The notes: generated from the letters alone by a model not told the origin. Shown: positions 1-9,845, counted from the stretch's first letter. The stretch: DNA of 64,000 bases from Planosporangium mesophilum (GCF_016863255.1 NZ_BOON01000007.1:1-64000); one strand, 5' to 3'. Numbers and translations are program-made.

Positions 1-2
1 CC

Positions 3-32
3 CGAGACAGGCAGCGTTCGAGACAGGCAGCG
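3..32. repeat. 14-bp direct repeat, two copies
   Basis: The 14-base unit CGAGACAGGCAGCG occurs at 3-16 and again at 19-32, just after the stop codon of the leftmost gene. No function is apparent; it may be part of a longer tandem array cut by the window edge. Confidence 0.6.
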
Positions 33-36
33 CGGG

Positions 37-1146
37 TCACGAGCCCAGGTACAGGCTCCGTGACACCACGCCCACGTCGGTCTGGTCGGTGAACACGCCG
101 TCGACGCCCGCCCGCAGGAAGGCGAGGTGCTCGTCGATCGCCTTGCCGTACGCGCCCGGGTCGGTGCCGAACCGCAGGTCGGTCGGCAGGAACGTGTTCT
201 CCGCGCGCAGCGTGTACGGGTGCACCACCAGCCCGGCGGCGTGCGCGTCGGCGACCAGCGACGACGGGGCGGCCAGACTGCCGTCGGCGTTGCGCGGGAT
301 GACCTGGTTCTTGTCCGGCCCGATGCCGTTCACGTACCCGGACAGCTCACGCAGCCCGGCCGGGGTGAGGTAGTCGGCGTACCGGCGCGGGTCCCCGAAC
401 GGGGTACCGGAGCCGCCGGTCAGGAACACCTTGCGGGTTCGGAGCCGGTACCTGTCGTGGAGCATCCGCAGGTTCGAGGCCTCGAACGACTGGACGAAGG
501 CCGGGGCGTCCGGCCGGTCCAGCCCGTACCGGCGCAGCGTGCTCACCAGCGCGTCCTCCAGCGGCCGACCCTGGGCCCGGAAGTACGTGGGGTGCTTGGT
601 CTCGGGGTAGACGCCGATCTCCCGCTCCAGCTCCTTCGACAGCGTCATCCGCAGGTCGAGGACCTCGGTGAAGGTGGGGATTCCGAACAGTCCGTTGTAG
701 AGGGTGTTGTGCTGGCGTACCTGCGGCAGCCGCTCGACCGCCCGCAGGGTCCTCAGCTCGGCCAGGGTGAAGTCCTCGGCGAACCAGCCGGTGACCGGCA
801 CCCCGTCCAGCAGTTTCGTGGTCCTGCGGCTCGCGAAATCGGGCCGGTTGGCGACGTCGGTGGTACCGCCGATCTCCGGCTCGTGCCGCACGACCAGCAC
901 GCCGTCCTTGGTGATCACGAGGTCCGGCTCGATGAAGTCGGCGCCCATCCGGGCGGCCAACTCGTACGAGGCCAGGGTGTGCTCCGGGCGGTACCCGCTC
1001 GCGCCGCGGTGGCCGATGACCAGCGGCCGGCGGTGACCACGGCGCTGCTCGGCCGCCTGTGCCGGGCCGGCCGGCGACACCCCCGTCATCACAGCCGGCG
1101 CCGCGATCAGCGCACCCGCCTGCAGGACGGCTCGACGACTTGCCAC
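37..1146 (-). CDS. Exported glycerophosphodiester phosphodiesterase (Tat signal)
   Basis: Likely hydrolyses glycerophosphodiesters to glycerol-3-phosphate and an alcohol outside the membrane, for phosphate or glycerol scavenging. The 369-residue product begins with a Tat-type signal (SRRAVLQ at residues 3-9, hydrophobic stretch to about 32). The GDPD fold follows, with HRG at 46-48, PEHT at 54-57, the metal-binding E73/D75 pair and H88, and the C-terminal GVFTDQTD segment. Length suits the periplasmic GlpQ-like group rather than the short cytosolic UgpQ group. The start is GTG with GGAGGAG four bases upstream. It stands alone on the minus strand. Confidence 0.88.
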   Translation of the reverse strand: MASRRAVLQAGALIAAPAVMTGVSPAGPAQAAEQRRGHRRPLVIGHRGASGYRPEHTLASYELAARMGADFIEPDLVITKDGVLVVRHEPEIGGTTDVANRPDFASRRTTKLLDGVPVTGWFAEDFTLAELRTLRAVERLPQVRQHNTLYNGLFGIPTFTEVLDLRMTLSKELEREIGVYPETKHPTYFRAQGRPLEDALVSTLRRYGLDRPDAPAFVQSFEASNLRMLHDRYRLRTRKVFLTGGSGTPFGDPRRYADYLTPAGLRELSGYVNGIGPDKNQVIPRNADGSLAAPSSLVADAHAAGLVVHPYTLRAENTFLPTDLRFGTDPGAYGKAIDEHLAFLRAGVDGVFTDQTDVGVVSRSLYLGS

Positions 1147-1266
1147 GTCTCCTCCACGGAGCCGTGACGGCGTACCTCGCCGGCCGGCCCCGGAAGGTGA
1201 GTCGAGTCGATGCAGGCATACAAATGGCGACGGCTCTGTATCGGTCGGGCGAACTTTTGCGACGCT

Positions 1267-1941
1267 TCACCCGGGCGCGTGGACCCGTACCGGCCTGAGG
1301 TGCTCGAGGAACCACTCCCGCGCCAGCCGGGCCACCTCCTCCAGCGCGCCCGCCTCCTCGAACAGGTGCGTCGCGCCGGGGATGATGTCCAGGCGGGTCT
1401 CGCCGGGCAGTTCCCGCTGCGCCTGGCGGTTGAGCTCGATCACCACGGGGTCCTCGCCGCCGACGATGAGCAGGACCGGCTGGTTCACCAGGCGCAGGAA
1501 TTCTCCGGCGAGGTCCGGCCGGCCGCCCCGGGACACGACCGCCTGCACGATGTCGGGCCGGGCGGCGGCCGCGACGAGCGCGGCCGCGGCACCCGTACTG
1601 GCGCCGAAGATCCCGATGCCCAGGTCGGCGGTGCGCTCGTTCTCGGTCAGCCAGTCGGTCAGCCCCGCCACCCGCGTCGCCAGTAGCCCGATGTCGAACC
1701 GCAGTTCGGCGGTGCCCAGGTCGACCTGCTCCTCCTCGAGCGTGAGCAGGTCGGCGAGCACGGTCGCCAGGCCGGCCTCGTTGAGCTGGCCGGCCACGTA
1801 CCGGTTGCGGGGACTGTGGCGGCCGCTGCCGCTGCCGTGCGCGAACAGCACCAGCCCCTTGGCGGCGTCGGGCACCTCGATGTCGGCGTCGAGGATGACA
1901 CCCGCGACGGGGATTTGTGCACTCTGGTGGTCCACGTCCAC
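1267..1941 (-). CDS. Alpha/beta hydrolase, dienelactone-hydrolase-like
   Basis: A 224-residue alpha/beta hydrolase of unknown substrate. The nucleophile elbow GASTG puts the catalytic Ser at 115; Asp163 (GGED) and His191 (GATH) complete a plausible triad. HGSGSG at 35-40 is the oxyanion-side loop. Of two in-frame GTG codons, the one at 1941 is chosen because GGGAGGA lies four bases upstream. It starts 17 bases after the stop of the phosphoribosyltransferase/esterase gene and is surely cotranscribed with it. In M. tuberculosis a hydrolase domain of this kind is fused to a phosphoribosyltransferase (Rv0571c, from memory), so the pairing is meaningful. Confidence 0.82.
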   Translation of the reverse strand: MDVDHQSAQIPVAGVILDADIEVPDAAKGLVLFAHGSGSGRHSPRNRYVAGQLNEAGLATVLADLLTLEEEQVDLGTAELRFDIGLLATRVAGLTDWLTENERTADLGIGIFGASTGAAAALVAAAARPDIVQAVVSRGGRPDLAGEFLRLVNQPVLLIVGGEDPVVIELNRQAQRELPGETRLDIIPGATHLFEEAGALEEVARLAREWFLEHLRPVRVHAPG

Positions 1942-1958
1942 AGCGTCCTCCCGGCGGC

Positions 1959-3968
1959 TCACACGGTGAAGGGGTACGTCTCGGGCACCTCGCCGCGCTC
2001 CCAGAGGGCGGTGCGTTCGAGGGGCTCGACCGCCCGCGTGTCGTCGATGTGGATCAGCGCGTCGAACTGCTCGGACGCCCGTACCTGGAAGTAGTGGCTC
2101 TGCCGTTCGGTGTCCGGTCGGTAGATGACGCCGATGGCCCGCTCCAGGCGCGCCGCGCGCAGCGCCTCGGCGGCGCGGGACGCATGGCCGAACGACAGCA
2201 GGAACTCCTTCTCGCCGGCGGAGTGGAACAGTTCCTCGACGCTGTCGGGCAGCGCCGGCCGTACCCACTTGCGTTCGGCCGGCGAGCCCCAGTCGTCCGC
2301 GGCCGTCACGGTACCGGTGTAGGTCGTGAAGCCGAGCAGGCGGCAGTCGCCGGGGTGCCGTTCCCGTACGAGCTGGCCGACGTCGACCTCGCCCTGGCTG
2401 CCCAGTTCGGTGGCGCGGGCGTCACCGATGTGCGAGTTGTGTGCCCACACCACGACCTTGGTCGGCTGGCCCTGTTGCCGGCTGAGGTGGCCGACGAGCG
2501 CGTCCAGGGTGTCGACCATGTGGGTGTCGCGCAGGTTCCAGGAGGAGACCCGACCGCCGAACATCGACCGGTAGTACTCCGCCGCCGCCCTGACGACCCG
2601 GGCGTTCTGCTCGGCGTAGAACGCCTCGTCACCGGCGACCAGCTTGTCGCGTCGCGCGTACTCCGCCGCGTGCCGTTGCAGGTCGACGAGCTGCTCCACG
2701 GCACCCTGCTCGCACGTCTCGCCGGCGCCGAAGGCGGCCGCGAACCCGTACGCCTGGCCGTCGTCGCCGCTCGCGTGGTCGAAGCAGGAGTACCGTTCCC
2801 GGGCCCGTTCGGCGGCGGCCGGGTCGACGCGTTCGAGGTACGCGATGACCTCCTGGGCCGACCGGTGGAGGCTGTAGAGGTCCACGCCGTAGAAGCCGGC
2901 CTTGGCCCGCTCGTCGCCGCCCAGCCGGTCGTTGTACTCGCGCAGCCAGCCGACGAAGTCGAGCACCACGTTGTTGCGCCACATCCAGGTGGGGAAGCGC
3001 TCGAAGCCGCGCAGCGACTCCTCGGCGGTCTCGTCGTGGCCACGGCCGCGCACGTACCGGTTGACCCGGTACGCGTCGGGCCAGTCCGCCTCGACGGCGA
3101 CCGCCCGGAACCCCTTGCGCTCGATCAGCCGCCGGGTCATCGCCGCGCGGGCGGCGTAGAACTCGTGCGTACCGTGGGACGCCTCGCCGATACAGACGAA
3201 GTGCGCGTCGCCGACCAGGTCGAACAGCGCCTCCTCGGACGGCACGCCCTCCTCGGTCTGCATCGCGTCGGCGCGTACGACCGCCACCTCGGTCGGGCCC
3301 TGTACGCCGGCCGGCGCCCGGGTGGTCGCGGCGGCGCGCAGCAGGTTGCGCACCTCTTCGTCGGTGGTCTGGGTGAAGTCCCAGTACGAGGCGCCGACGG
3401 CGAAGAACGGCGACGGGGTGGTCGCGCACACCACCTCGTTGAGGACCATGGACAGTTCCTGGCAGGTCGAGGCCGGTGCGGCCGGCACGGCGACCACGAT
3501 CGAGGCGGGCCGTTGCCGCTTGATGGCCTGGATGGCGGCGCGCATGCTCGCGCCGGTGGCGAGCCCGTCGTCGACGAGGATGACCGTCTTGCCGCCGATC
3601 TCCGGTGGCGGCCGGCCCTCCCGGTACGCCTGCTCGCGGCGCAGCAGCTCGCGACCCTCCTGCTCGGCCACGTGCTGGATCGTCTCCGGCGTGATCCCCA
3701 GGCCGCGGACCACGTCGTCGTTGAGCACGACCACCCCGCCGCTGCCGATCGCGCCCATCGCGAGCTCCTCGCGGCCGGGCACGCCGAGCTTGCGGACTCC
3801 GAAGACGTCGAGCGGGGCGCCGAGGGCCATCGCCACCTCGTACGCCGCGGGTACGCCGCCCCGGGGCAGGCCCAGGACCAGCACGTCGGGCTGGCCGCGG
3901 TAGTGGTCGAGGAGGCCGGCCAGGACGTGACCGGCATCCCTTCGGTCGCGGAACAGGCGGTCGGCCAT
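1959..3968 (-). CDS. Phosphoribosyltransferase / erythromycin-esterase-like fusion (Rv2030c type)
   Basis: A two-domain protein of 669 residues. Residues 1 to about 215 are a type I phosphoribosyltransferase with the PRPP-binding loop [10 protein letters not shown] at 132-141. From about 245 to the end is an erythromycin-esterase/EreA-like domain, with [11 protein letters not shown] at 261-271, [10 protein letters not shown] near 292 and [10 protein letters not shown] further on. Length and order match Rv2030c of M. tuberculosis (about 681 residues), a DosR-regulon member of unknown function. A role in antibiotic resistance is not implied, because most EreA-like proteins of this kind have no shown macrolide activity. 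It is first in an operon with the hydrolase that follows. Confidence 0.85.
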   Translation of the reverse strand: MADRLFRDRRDAGHVLAGLLDHYRGQPDVLVLGLPRGGVPAAYEVAMALGAPLDVFGVRKLGVPGREELAMGAIGSGGVVVLNDDVVRGLGITPETIQHVAEQEGRELLRREQAYREGRPPPEIGGKTVILVDDGLATGASMRAAIQAIKRQRPASIVVAVPAAPASTCQELSMVLNEVVCATTPSPFFAVGASYWDFTQTTDEEVRNLLRAAATTRAPAGVQGPTEVAVVRADAMQTEEGVPSEEALFDLVGDAHFVCIGEASHGTHEFYAARAAMTRRLIERKGFRAVAVEADWPDAYRVNRYVRGRGHDETAEESLRGFERFPTWMWRNNVVLDFVGWLREYNDRLGGDERAKAGFYGVDLYSLHRSAQEVIAYLERVDPAAAERARERYSCFDHASGDDGQAYGFAAAFGAGETCEQGAVEQLVDLQRHAAEYARRDKLVAGDEAFYAEQNARVVRAAAEYYRSMFGGRVSSWNLRDTHMVDTLDALVGHLSRQQGQPTKVVVWAHNSHIGDARATELGSQGEVDVGQLVRERHPGDCRLLGFTTYTGTVTAADDWGSPAERKWVRPALPDSVEELFHSAGEKEFLLSFGHASRAAEALRAARLERAIGVIYRPDTERQSHYFQVRASEQFDALIHIDDTRAVEPLERTALWERGEVPETYPFTV

Positions 3969-4184
3969 GCCGGCCCTCCCGAAGTGAGCGGAGGTGACCT
4001 ACGGTGTCGGCGCTACCCGACGCCCGCCCGCCAAACCCGTTCCGGCCGGTTTGTGGCGATGCGCGCGGCGATGCTCACAGCGCGGGAGTGATGCGCGTGC
4101 GGCCAATCTCCTCCGCCGTGCAGGTTAGTTTCTCTTTTTCGCGGCAAGGCGACACGGGGAAAGTCCTGGAAGGAGGTTGTCGCC

Positions 4185-4649
4185 ATGGTACGACCAACCG
4201 TGTCGATCGACGATCACCCGGAAATAGCCGAACTGCGTGATCGGTTCGACCGGGTCGCGGAGACTTCTACCGCGAAGTCGGTCGATGGGCTCGCGCTGCT
4301 CTCGGGCCTGTACCTCGCCCTCTCCCCGTGGGTGGTGGGGTTCCGGCCCATAGCCGGCGATCTCGCCTCCAACAACCTGATCTGCGGACTCGCCGTGGCG
4401 TTGCTGGCGTTGGCGTTCGCCACCATGTGGGGTCGTACCCACGGCCTGTCCTGGGTCGTACCGGTCATCGGGGCGTGGACCATCGTCGCCCCGTGGGTGA
4501 TCCGCGGTCGTGCCGTCGACGCCGGCATGATCGCGAACAACGTGATCACCGGCCTCGTCATCCTCGCCCTCGGTCTGGCCGTGACCACCATGGCACGCAC
4601 CAGAAGGGGAGCGGGCGCACCGGGCGCCGGAGCCGGCGGGCGTCGCTGA
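4185..4649 (+). CDS. SPW-repeat membrane protein
   Basis: A 154-residue protein with four predicted membrane helices and two SPW-type repeats: LSPWVVGF near residue 45 and VAPWVIRG near 103. The SPW family is widespread in soil bacteria and has no assigned function. The start ATG has AAGGAGG eight bases before it. It is transcribed away from the phosphoribosyltransferase/esterase gene across a 216-base divergent spacer. The 30 hydrophilic N-terminal residues are probably cytosolic, and the C-terminus is Gly/Ala/Arg-rich. Confidence 0.8.
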   Translation: MVRPTVSIDDHPEIAELRDRFDRVAETSTAKSVDGLALLSGLYLALSPWVVGFRPIAGDLASNNLICGLAVALLALAFATMWGRTHGLSWVVPVIGAWTIVAPWVIRGRAVDAGMIANNVITGLVILALGLAVTTMARTRRGAGAPGAGAGGRR

Positions 4650-4732
4650 TCCGGCCGACCAGCCGCGGCCGGGCTCCGGCGGCCGGTGGTGATCCCCGGT
4701 CGGCGGAGATCGGCGCCTGGGATGATGGGCCG

Positions 4733-4939
4733 ATGCGAGACGTGACCATTCGCGACGACATGATCCGGCTGGGTCAGTTCCTGAAGCTCGCCGGGGTCAT
4801 CGACTCCGGCGGGGAGACCAAGGAGCGCATCGCCGCGGGTGAGGTCGAGGTCAACGGTGAGGTGGACACCCACCGCGGTAGGCAACTACACCGGGGAGAC
4901 GTCGTCACGGTGGACGGCGAGGACATCCGGGTGGCCTGA
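4733..4939 (+). CDS. Small S4-domain RNA-binding protein (YbcJ-like)
   Basis: A 68-residue protein that is essentially a single S4 RNA-binding domain: IRLGQFLKLAGVIDSGGETKE, then VEVNGEVDTHRGRQL and a C-terminal GDVVTVDGE strand. Stand-alone S4 proteins of this YbcJ/YaaA type bind structured RNA, possibly in ribosome assembly. The ATG at 4733 is chosen because the domain starts directly after it. No good ribosome-binding site is visible, and GATGAT just upstream could be a -10 box of a leaderless transcript. Confidence 0.8.
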   Translation: MRDVTIRDDMIRLGQFLKLAGVIDSGGETKERIAAGEVEVNGEVDTHRGRQLHRGDVVTVDGEDIRVA

Positions 4940-4941
4940 GT

Positions 4942-4981
4942 GGCCGGTCCCGGCCGCCTGAGGGGCGTACCGGGACCGGCC
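4942..4981. terminator. Bidirectional terminator hairpin
   Basis: GGCCGGTCCCGG at 4942-4953 pairs perfectly with 4970-4981 across a 16-base loop. It fills the 56-base gap between the convergent S4-protein and monooxygenase genes and can serve both strands. Confidence 0.72.
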
Positions 4982-4995
4982 CGTGTGTACGGGCC

Positions 4996-6099
4996 CTACG
5001 GGCTCGTACAGGTCAGGTTGTTGACGGAGGTGGAGGAGGCTCCGCTGCCGTTGAACCCGAACGTGGTCGTGGCGTTGCCGCCGACGGAGCCGTTGTAGCT
5101 GGCGTTCTTCACCGTCACCTGTGACCCGGACTGGCTGTAGCTGCCGTTCCACAGCTGGCTGACCGTCTGGGTACCGGGGAAGGTCCACTTCACGGTCCAG
5201 CCGTTGATGGCGGACGCGCCGGAGTTGCGCACCGTCACGTTGGCAGAGAAGCCACCGTTCCAGGAACTGCCCACCGTGTACGAGGCGGTGCAGCCCGAAC
5301 CGCCGGACGGCGGCGGGGTGGTGGGCGTACCGGTCGGCGTGGGCGTCGGGCTCGGCGACGGGCCGGGGCCACCGCCGCCGCCACCGGGGCCGACCCCGGT
5401 CACCTGGCCGTTGCCGCCGTCGAACGTGACGTCGGAGCAGCCGTAGAACGTCTCCTGGCTGTCCGAGCGCGCCCAGACCGAGTAGATGAGGTGCCGGCCG
5501 CTCTTGCCCGACGGCAGCCTGGCGGTCCAGTAGTAGTGGCCGTCATTGGTGCCCGGGCCGCCGACGTCCGGTGGGTTGGTCACCTGGTCGAACGGCGCCG
5601 ACTCCAGGTCGCTCCAGGCCAACGGCCGGGTGGGGCTCCAGCTGTCCTTGGTGATGTACAGCGAGAACGTACCGGGGTGCTTGGCCCAGTTGCTGTAGTC
5701 GATCTCCATGCTGGCACCGGAGGTCAGGTGCGTCACCGGCCAGTCGTTGCGGGCGAGGTTGAATCCGGTGAAGTCGTACGGGCCGCCGGTGCCACCGCTG
5801 CAGAGCTGGCCGTCGGGAATGAACCCGGCCATCCGGCCGGCTCCGTTGGAGCGCAGCACCGCGAACCAGTTGTACAGCGAGCCGGCCCCGCTCTGGTTGA
5901 CCGCAGCCGCGCACGCCGGGTTGTTGGGCACGATGTTGCCCTGTGGCGTAAGGCCGTCCTGCCAGCAGAGGTACGTTCGGCTGCCGGGTTTCATCATCGC
6001 GCCGTGCGCCGCCGCGCCGGTCGGCACCACGAGCGCCCCGACGCCGGCCGCGAGCACGGCTGCCGCCGCGTACATAGTGAACTTGCGTCTGATGTGCAC
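4996..6099 (-). CDS. Lytic polysaccharide monooxygenase AA10 with C-terminal CBM2
   Basis: A secreted copper enzyme that cleaves crystalline cellulose oxidatively. The product is 367 residues. Cleavage of the signal after Ala31 (TGAAA/HG) exposes His32, the first histidine of the copper brace; His141 (NWAKHPG) is the second. A Gly/Pro/Thr linker around 240-265 leads to a CBM2 (about 268-367). The catalytic domain resembles T. fusca AA10B (E8) from memory. The GTG start is supported by AAGGAGGG and by leaving no extra N-terminal residues. It lies 65 bases after the GH48 gene on the same strand, so the two are probably cotranscribed with a hairpin between them. Confidence 0.9.
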   Translation of the reverse strand: MHIRRKFTMYAAAAVLAAGVGALVVPTGAAAHGAMMKPGSRTYLCWQDGLTPQGNIVPNNPACAAAVNQSGAGSLYNWFAVLRSNGAGRMAGFIPDGQLCSGGTGGPYDFTGFNLARNDWPVTHLTSGASMEIDYSNWAKHPGTFSLYITKDSWSPTRPLAWSDLESAPFDQVTNPPDVGGPGTNDGHYYWTARLPSGKSGRHLIYSVWARSDSQETFYGCSDVTFDGGNGQVTGVGPGGGGGGPGPSPSPTPTPTGTPTTPPPSGGSGCTASYTVGSSWNGGFSANVTVRNSGASAINGWTVKWTFPGTQTVSQLWNGSYSQSGSQVTVKNASYNGSVGGNATTTFGFNGSGASSTSVNNLTCTSP

Positions 6100-6125
6100 A
6101 ACGCCCTCCTTACATCGGTACGTGC

Positions 6126-6158
6126 GGGGTGGGCGGGGCCGGGCCGCCCGCCCACCCC
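6126..6158 (-). terminator. Intercistronic hairpin between GH48 and AA10 genes
   Basis: GGGGTGGGCGGG at 6126-6137 pairs perfectly with 6147-6158 over a 9-base loop, starting six bases after the GH48 stop. No U-tract is seen. It could be a partial terminator or an mRNA stabiliser that makes the GH48 and monooxygenase levels differ. Confidence 0.55.
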
Positions 6159-6164
6159 GGGCTC

Positions 6165-9107
6165 TCATCCGTTGGGGAACAGTCGGGCGAAGTCGGCGAA
6201 GCCGGTGGCGACGTCGACCTGGGCCCAGAACCGGTGGTAGTTGAAGACCGGCGCGGAACCGCCGTTCAGGTATGCCTGAACCTTGGGCCAGTCCGGGTCG
6301 TTCTTGTAGAAGGACCGGATGTCCAGGAACGAGTCGCCGGCCTTGATCACGTCGCCGTTCGGCATCTTGCCGGTCCAGCCGGGCGGGATGTACAGGCCCT
6401 GGCCGGTGCTGGCGTCGTACGGGTCGTCGAGCCGGTTGTAGTCGGTCTTGGTCTCCGGTACCGACACGCCCTTGCTGTCCTTGTGCAGCCAGATGCCGTC
6501 GAGCAGTTGCTTGGCGAGCGTCTTGGCCTGCGTGTTGCCGGACTTGGCGGCGTAGTAGGCGAGCAGCTTCGCGTACGAGCCGGCCACCCCCACGTCGTTG
6601 GTGTAGTCCTTGATCGACACGTGCAGGCCCGTGTTGGCCGCGGGGCTGCTCGGGTTCCACGTGTTCGGCTGGCCCGACCAGGTCAGCGTCGACGGGATCT
6701 GGTAGTCGCCGTTGCTGCCGATGGTGGTGTTGGCCATCGCCCAGGCGACCCACTTGTCCAGGACCGCCTTGGCCTTGGCGTCGCCGGAGGCGTAGTAGTA
6801 CTCCGCCACCCGCTCCACCGACCAGGCCTGGAAGCCGAACCACTGGTTGGACGGCGGGTCGTGGTAGACCGGCTGCCAGTCGTACGCCAGGCCGTAGAAG
6901 GTCGGCGTGCCGGCCGGCGGGGTCGCGTAGTGACCGTCCCAGCTGTTCGTCGCGCCGCCGGCGATGGCGCCCTCGGCCGACTGGAGCCAGGTGTAGAACT
7001 CGATCTGCCGGTTCAAGCTGGTCTGCCAGTCCGACTTGCCCGTCGACGACTTCGGTGCCAGCGCGGCCACGTTGGACAGTGCCCACGCCGCCATCGGGTT
7101 CTGGTACCCCTGGTGGTCGTGGCTGGAGCCGATGCGCCACGCCCAGCCGGCGGACGAGTCCATCGCGCCGCCCCAGGCGTAGTACCACGACAGCAGGTAG
7201 TTCGAGCTGCTCTTGCCGGTGCCCGCCGGGCAGGACGGCGTGGTGCAGCCGGGGTTCTTGAAGTACTTGTCGAAGAACGAGTACCTCAGGTAGTCGCCCA
7301 TCTTGGCGGCGTTCGCCACCGCCGACGACACCTGCGAACCCTTGCCCTGGGCGTTGGCCCAGGTGTACGCCCAGTACGCGGCCTGGACGGCGCGCGCGTC
7401 GGCGTCCGGGGCGTTGGTGTACTTCCACTGCTTGGCGTACGAGCTGTCCTTGATGAACAGGTCCAGGAAGCCGTTCGGGCCGCCGGCGGCGAACGTGTCG
7501 CAGGACGGCTGCGGCACGGTCTCGAACACCGACTCCTGCGGGCCGCGCTGGTAGGTGTTGATGTACGTCACCCGCGAGGTCTTGTCGCCGCAGTGGCCGA
7601 ACCCGTACGTGTTGTCCACGTCCAGCAGCCAGTGCATGCCGTAGATGTCGTCGGTGCCGTACGCGCTCTTCAGCTCGGCCGAGATCGGGTCCTGACCCGG
7701 CGTCACGCCACTGTCCATCTGCGTCGGGTACTGGCTGGGCTGCGGCCACTCCGGCGCGTACGTCGCCGGCTTGCTCGGCCCGTAGAAGCTGTTGGTCGGC
7801 TGGTCGGCATGCGACGGGATGATGTACTTCTCCATCGTCTGCCAGGCCGTGTTGAACGGTGCCCAGTCGCCGGTCGCCTGGCCGTGCTCGGCCTCCAGCC
7901 ACAGCCAGTAGCTGAACGCCTCGGACGTGGTCTCGTGGCCCTGGTCGGGCGCCTCGACCATGAACGTCTCGATCGAGTGGTACGGCACGCCCTCGGGGCT
8001 GAAGTACCCGTTCGACGGGTTCTTGATCATGTTGTACATCTGGGTGAACCGGTCGTCGGTGCCGCCGCCCGGTGCGGTCACCGTCGCGGTGACATTCGCC
8101 GAGCCGACGCCCGTGCCGCTGACCGTGAACGTCGCCGAGGAGTTGGCCGTGGCGGCCGCCGTGGCGGAGACCGTCACCGTCTGCGGGGTGTTCCAGTTCG
8201 CCGTGGTGAACGCCAGCGTTGCCGGGGTCGCCGAGATCGTGGTGGCGCCCGCGCTGCGGGTCACGCTGACCGAGGTGTTGGCCGACGGCTGCTTCGACAG
8301 CGAGACCTTGAACGTCGCCGAACCGCCCGGCTGGAGGGTCACGGCCGTCGTGTCGGTCACCACGGCCGGCCCGGTACTGGCGTCGACGAAGACCGGCACG
8401 TCGGCGGTGCTGCTCTTCACGCCGGCCGCGTCGTACGCGATCGCCTGCAGGTGGTACGCCGCGGTCTGAGCCGGTACGCCGGTCCAGTCGTACGTGTAGG
8501 GCGCCGTCGTGTCGGTGCCCAGCAGCAGGCCGTCGTGGTAGAACTCGACCTTGCTGATCGTGGTGCCGGACCCGGCGGTGGCCGAGGCCGCGATGGGGAT
8601 CGTGGCCGGCGCGGTGAACCGGGTGTTCGCGGCGGGGCTCGTGATCTGCACCGTCGGCGCCGCCGTCGACCCGTTGCAGGCGGTGCCGTTGAGGGTGAAG
8701 GCGGTGGGTACGGGGTTGGATGAGCCGAAGGTGCCGTTGAAGCCGGGGTTGACGGTGGCGTTGGTGGCGAGGCTGCCGTTCCAGCTCATGTTGGTGACGG
8801 TGACGTGTTTGCCGCTCTGGTTGAAGGTGCCGTTCCAGCCCTGGCTGACCTTCTGGGCGGCGGCGTCGGGGAAGTCGTACTCGAGCTTCCAGTTGGTGAG
8901 GGGGTCACCGAGGTTGGTGATGCTGATGTTGCCGGTGAAGCCGCCGCTCCACTGGCTCTGCACGGTGTAGACGACCTTGCAACCGGTTGCCGCCAGCGCC
9001 GGCTGGGCGGCGACGGCGATCAGTCCGCCGCTCAGGGTGACCGCACCCGCCGCGGCGACCGCCCGGCGTAGTCGCGACCGTCTGGCGCGAAGCGATGGGA
9101 ATCTCAT
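6165..9107 (-). CDS. Secreted GH48 reducing-end cellobiohydrolase with N-terminal CBM2
   Basis: Processive exo-cellulase releasing cellobiose, usually the key enzyme of bacterial cellulose degradation. The 980-residue product has a signal peptide (1 to about 40), CBM2 (42-147), an Ig-like domain (about 150-242), a second beta-sandwich of Calx-beta or fibronectin-like type (about 248-345) and the GH48 module (351-980). HETTSEA at 391-397 carries Glu396, the expected acid. The ATG at 9107 has AGGAG eight bases upstream; the open frame runs further but without signal-like sequence. Operator-like palindromes lie 254 and 458 bases upstream. Its CBM2 DNA is almost identical to that of the GH5 gene ending at 11528. 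Confidence 0.93.
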   Translation of the reverse strand: MRFPSLRARRSRLRRAVAAAGAVTLSGGLIAVAAQPALAATGCKVVYTVQSQWSGGFTGNISITNLGDPLTNWKLEYDFPDAAAQKVSQGWNGTFNQSGKHVTVTNMSWNGSLATNATVNPGFNGTFGSSNPVPTAFTLNGTACNGSTAAPTVQITSPAANTRFTAPATIPIAASATAGSGTTISKVEFYHDGLLLGTDTTAPYTYDWTGVPAQTAAYHLQAIAYDAAGVKSSTADVPVFVDASTGPAVVTDTTAVTLQPGGSATFKVSLSKQPSANTSVSVTRSAGATTISATPATLAFTTANWNTPQTVTVSATAAATANSSATFTVSGTGVGSANVTATVTAPGGGTDDRFTQMYNMIKNPSNGYFSPEGVPYHSIETFMVEAPDQGHETTSEAFSYWLWLEAEHGQATGDWAPFNTAWQTMEKYIIPSHADQPTNSFYGPSKPATYAPEWPQPSQYPTQMDSGVTPGQDPISAELKSAYGTDDIYGMHWLLDVDNTYGFGHCGDKTSRVTYINTYQRGPQESVFETVPQPSCDTFAAGGPNGFLDLFIKDSSYAKQWKYTNAPDADARAVQAAYWAYTWANAQGKGSQVSSAVANAAKMGDYLRYSFFDKYFKNPGCTTPSCPAGTGKSSSNYLLSWYYAWGGAMDSSAGWAWRIGSSHDHQGYQNPMAAWALSNVAALAPKSSTGKSDWQTSLNRQIEFYTWLQSAEGAIAGGATNSWDGHYATPPAGTPTFYGLAYDWQPVYHDPPSNQWFGFQAWSVERVAEYYYASGDAKAKAVLDKWVAWAMANTTIGSNGDYQIPSTLTWSGQPNTWNPSSPAANTGLHVSIKDYTNDVGVAGSYAKLLAYYAAKSGNTQAKTLAKQLLDGIWLHKDSKGVSVPETKTDYNRLDDPYDASTGQGLYIPPGWTGKMPNGDVIKAGDSFLDIRSFYKNDPDWPKVQAYLNGGSAPVFNYHRFWAQVDVATGFADFARLFPNG
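8671..8986 (-). repeat. CBM2-coding block, copy 1 (in GH48 gene)
   Basis: 316 bases encoding the CBM2 that match 11119-11434 with only three differences that I can count. Flanking signal-peptide and linker sequences do not match. This is a dispersed direct repeat, from gene conversion or recent module exchange. Confidence 0.88.
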
Positions 9108-9360
9108 GAGGGGTACTCCTCGGGCATCCGTGTCGAGGCGTACGGGTCGCGCCTCGAGGCTGGGGAGTCGGGGTGGACTGCGTCGGCCACCGGGGTGTGG
9201 CCGGGAGGGTCGCCGCTGCCGTTGCCGGTTGCCCTCGGCGACCGTCGAGCTGTGCTGGCTGTCTCGTGTCCGGCGCGCTTGCCGGGCTGTCGTCGCTGCT
9301 GGGGTGTGCTGGTCGCGTCCGCACGAAGTGATGGATATCGAATTGACCGCAATCATTGCA

Positions 9361-9374
9361 TGGGAGCGCTTCCA
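9361..9374. promoter_or_regulatory. CebR-type operator upstream of GH48
   Basis: TGGGAGCGCTTCCA matches the palindrome TGGGAGCGCTCCCA at 13 of 14 positions. It lies 254 bases before the GH48 start, implying a long leader or a distant promoter. Confidence 0.8.
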
Positions 9375-9431
9375 TTACAACGGTGTGCGCTCCGACCGCT
9401 CCCCGGCCTCGCCCTGCCGCCCCGCCTCCCA

Positions 9432-9481
9432 TGATCACGGAGACTTGTCCGCCCTGGGGACGAGCGACAGCTCCGTGATCA
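9432..9481. repeat. Inverted repeat with TGATCACGGA core
   Basis: TGATCACGGAG at 9432-9442 is the reverse complement of 9471-9481. Inside, CTTGTCC and GGACGAG can also pair with one G-U. The same TGATCACGGA core forms the larger hairpin at 27933-27984, so this may be a dispersed palindromic element. Confidence 0.65.
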
Positions 9482-9564
9482 CGGGAGGGGATGGCCGGGG
9501 AAGCTACCGAGGGGAAGGGGGGCTTCCCTTCGACCTCCTCTCGGCTTACCGTGGGAAACATTGA

Positions 9565-9578
9565 TGGGAGCGTTCCCA
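9565..9578. promoter_or_regulatory. CebR-type operator with no obvious target gene
   Basis: TGGGAGCGTTCCCA matches the consensus at 13 of 14 positions. It is 458 bases upstream of GH48 and 191 bases beyond the nearer operator. It could be an auxiliary site for looping or mark a lost rightward gene. Confidence 0.72.
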
Positions 9579-9812
9579 CCGACGGTCCGCCGCCGATGCT
9601 CCCACGCGGCACGCTGGCAGTGGCGACCGCTTCCGCCGCCTCCACGTGCCGCTCCGCCCCGACACCAGGAGGTGAGCCGCTCAGACGGCGCAGGGGAGCC
9701 CGCTCGAACGATCGCCCCGCACGCACGAACGTCGGTCGACACCGGCGGCGCGGCACGCCCTCCGCCCGCCGGCGCGACCGCCGTACCCACGCGGGCTCCG
9801 CCGCGCACGACG

Positions 9813-9845
9813 GTGGAGACCGGCGTGCCCCACGCCGGTCTCCAC
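9813..9845. terminator. Strong hairpin downstream of GH5 gene
   Basis: GTGGAGACCGGCGTG at 9813-9827 pairs perfectly with 9831-9845 across only three bases. On the minus strand it follows the GH5 stop by about 155 bases and may act as a second terminator. Confidence 0.55.

Noticed and set aside
1959-3968. Macrolide-resistance gene
   Set aside because: The erythromycin-esterase-like domain is fused to a phosphoribosyltransferase as in Rv2030c, a group not known to confer macrolide resistance.
4156-4170. GGGGAAAGTCC as a DevR half-site before the SPW gene
   Set aside because: Only one half of the palindrome is present and it lies within 20 bases of the start codon, overlapping the ribosome-site region.
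6100-7902. Upstream extension of the CBM2 monooxygenase frame into the GH48 gene
   Set aside because: The extension overlaps GH48 codons, has no domain, and a good ribosome site and signal peptide mark the start at 6099.
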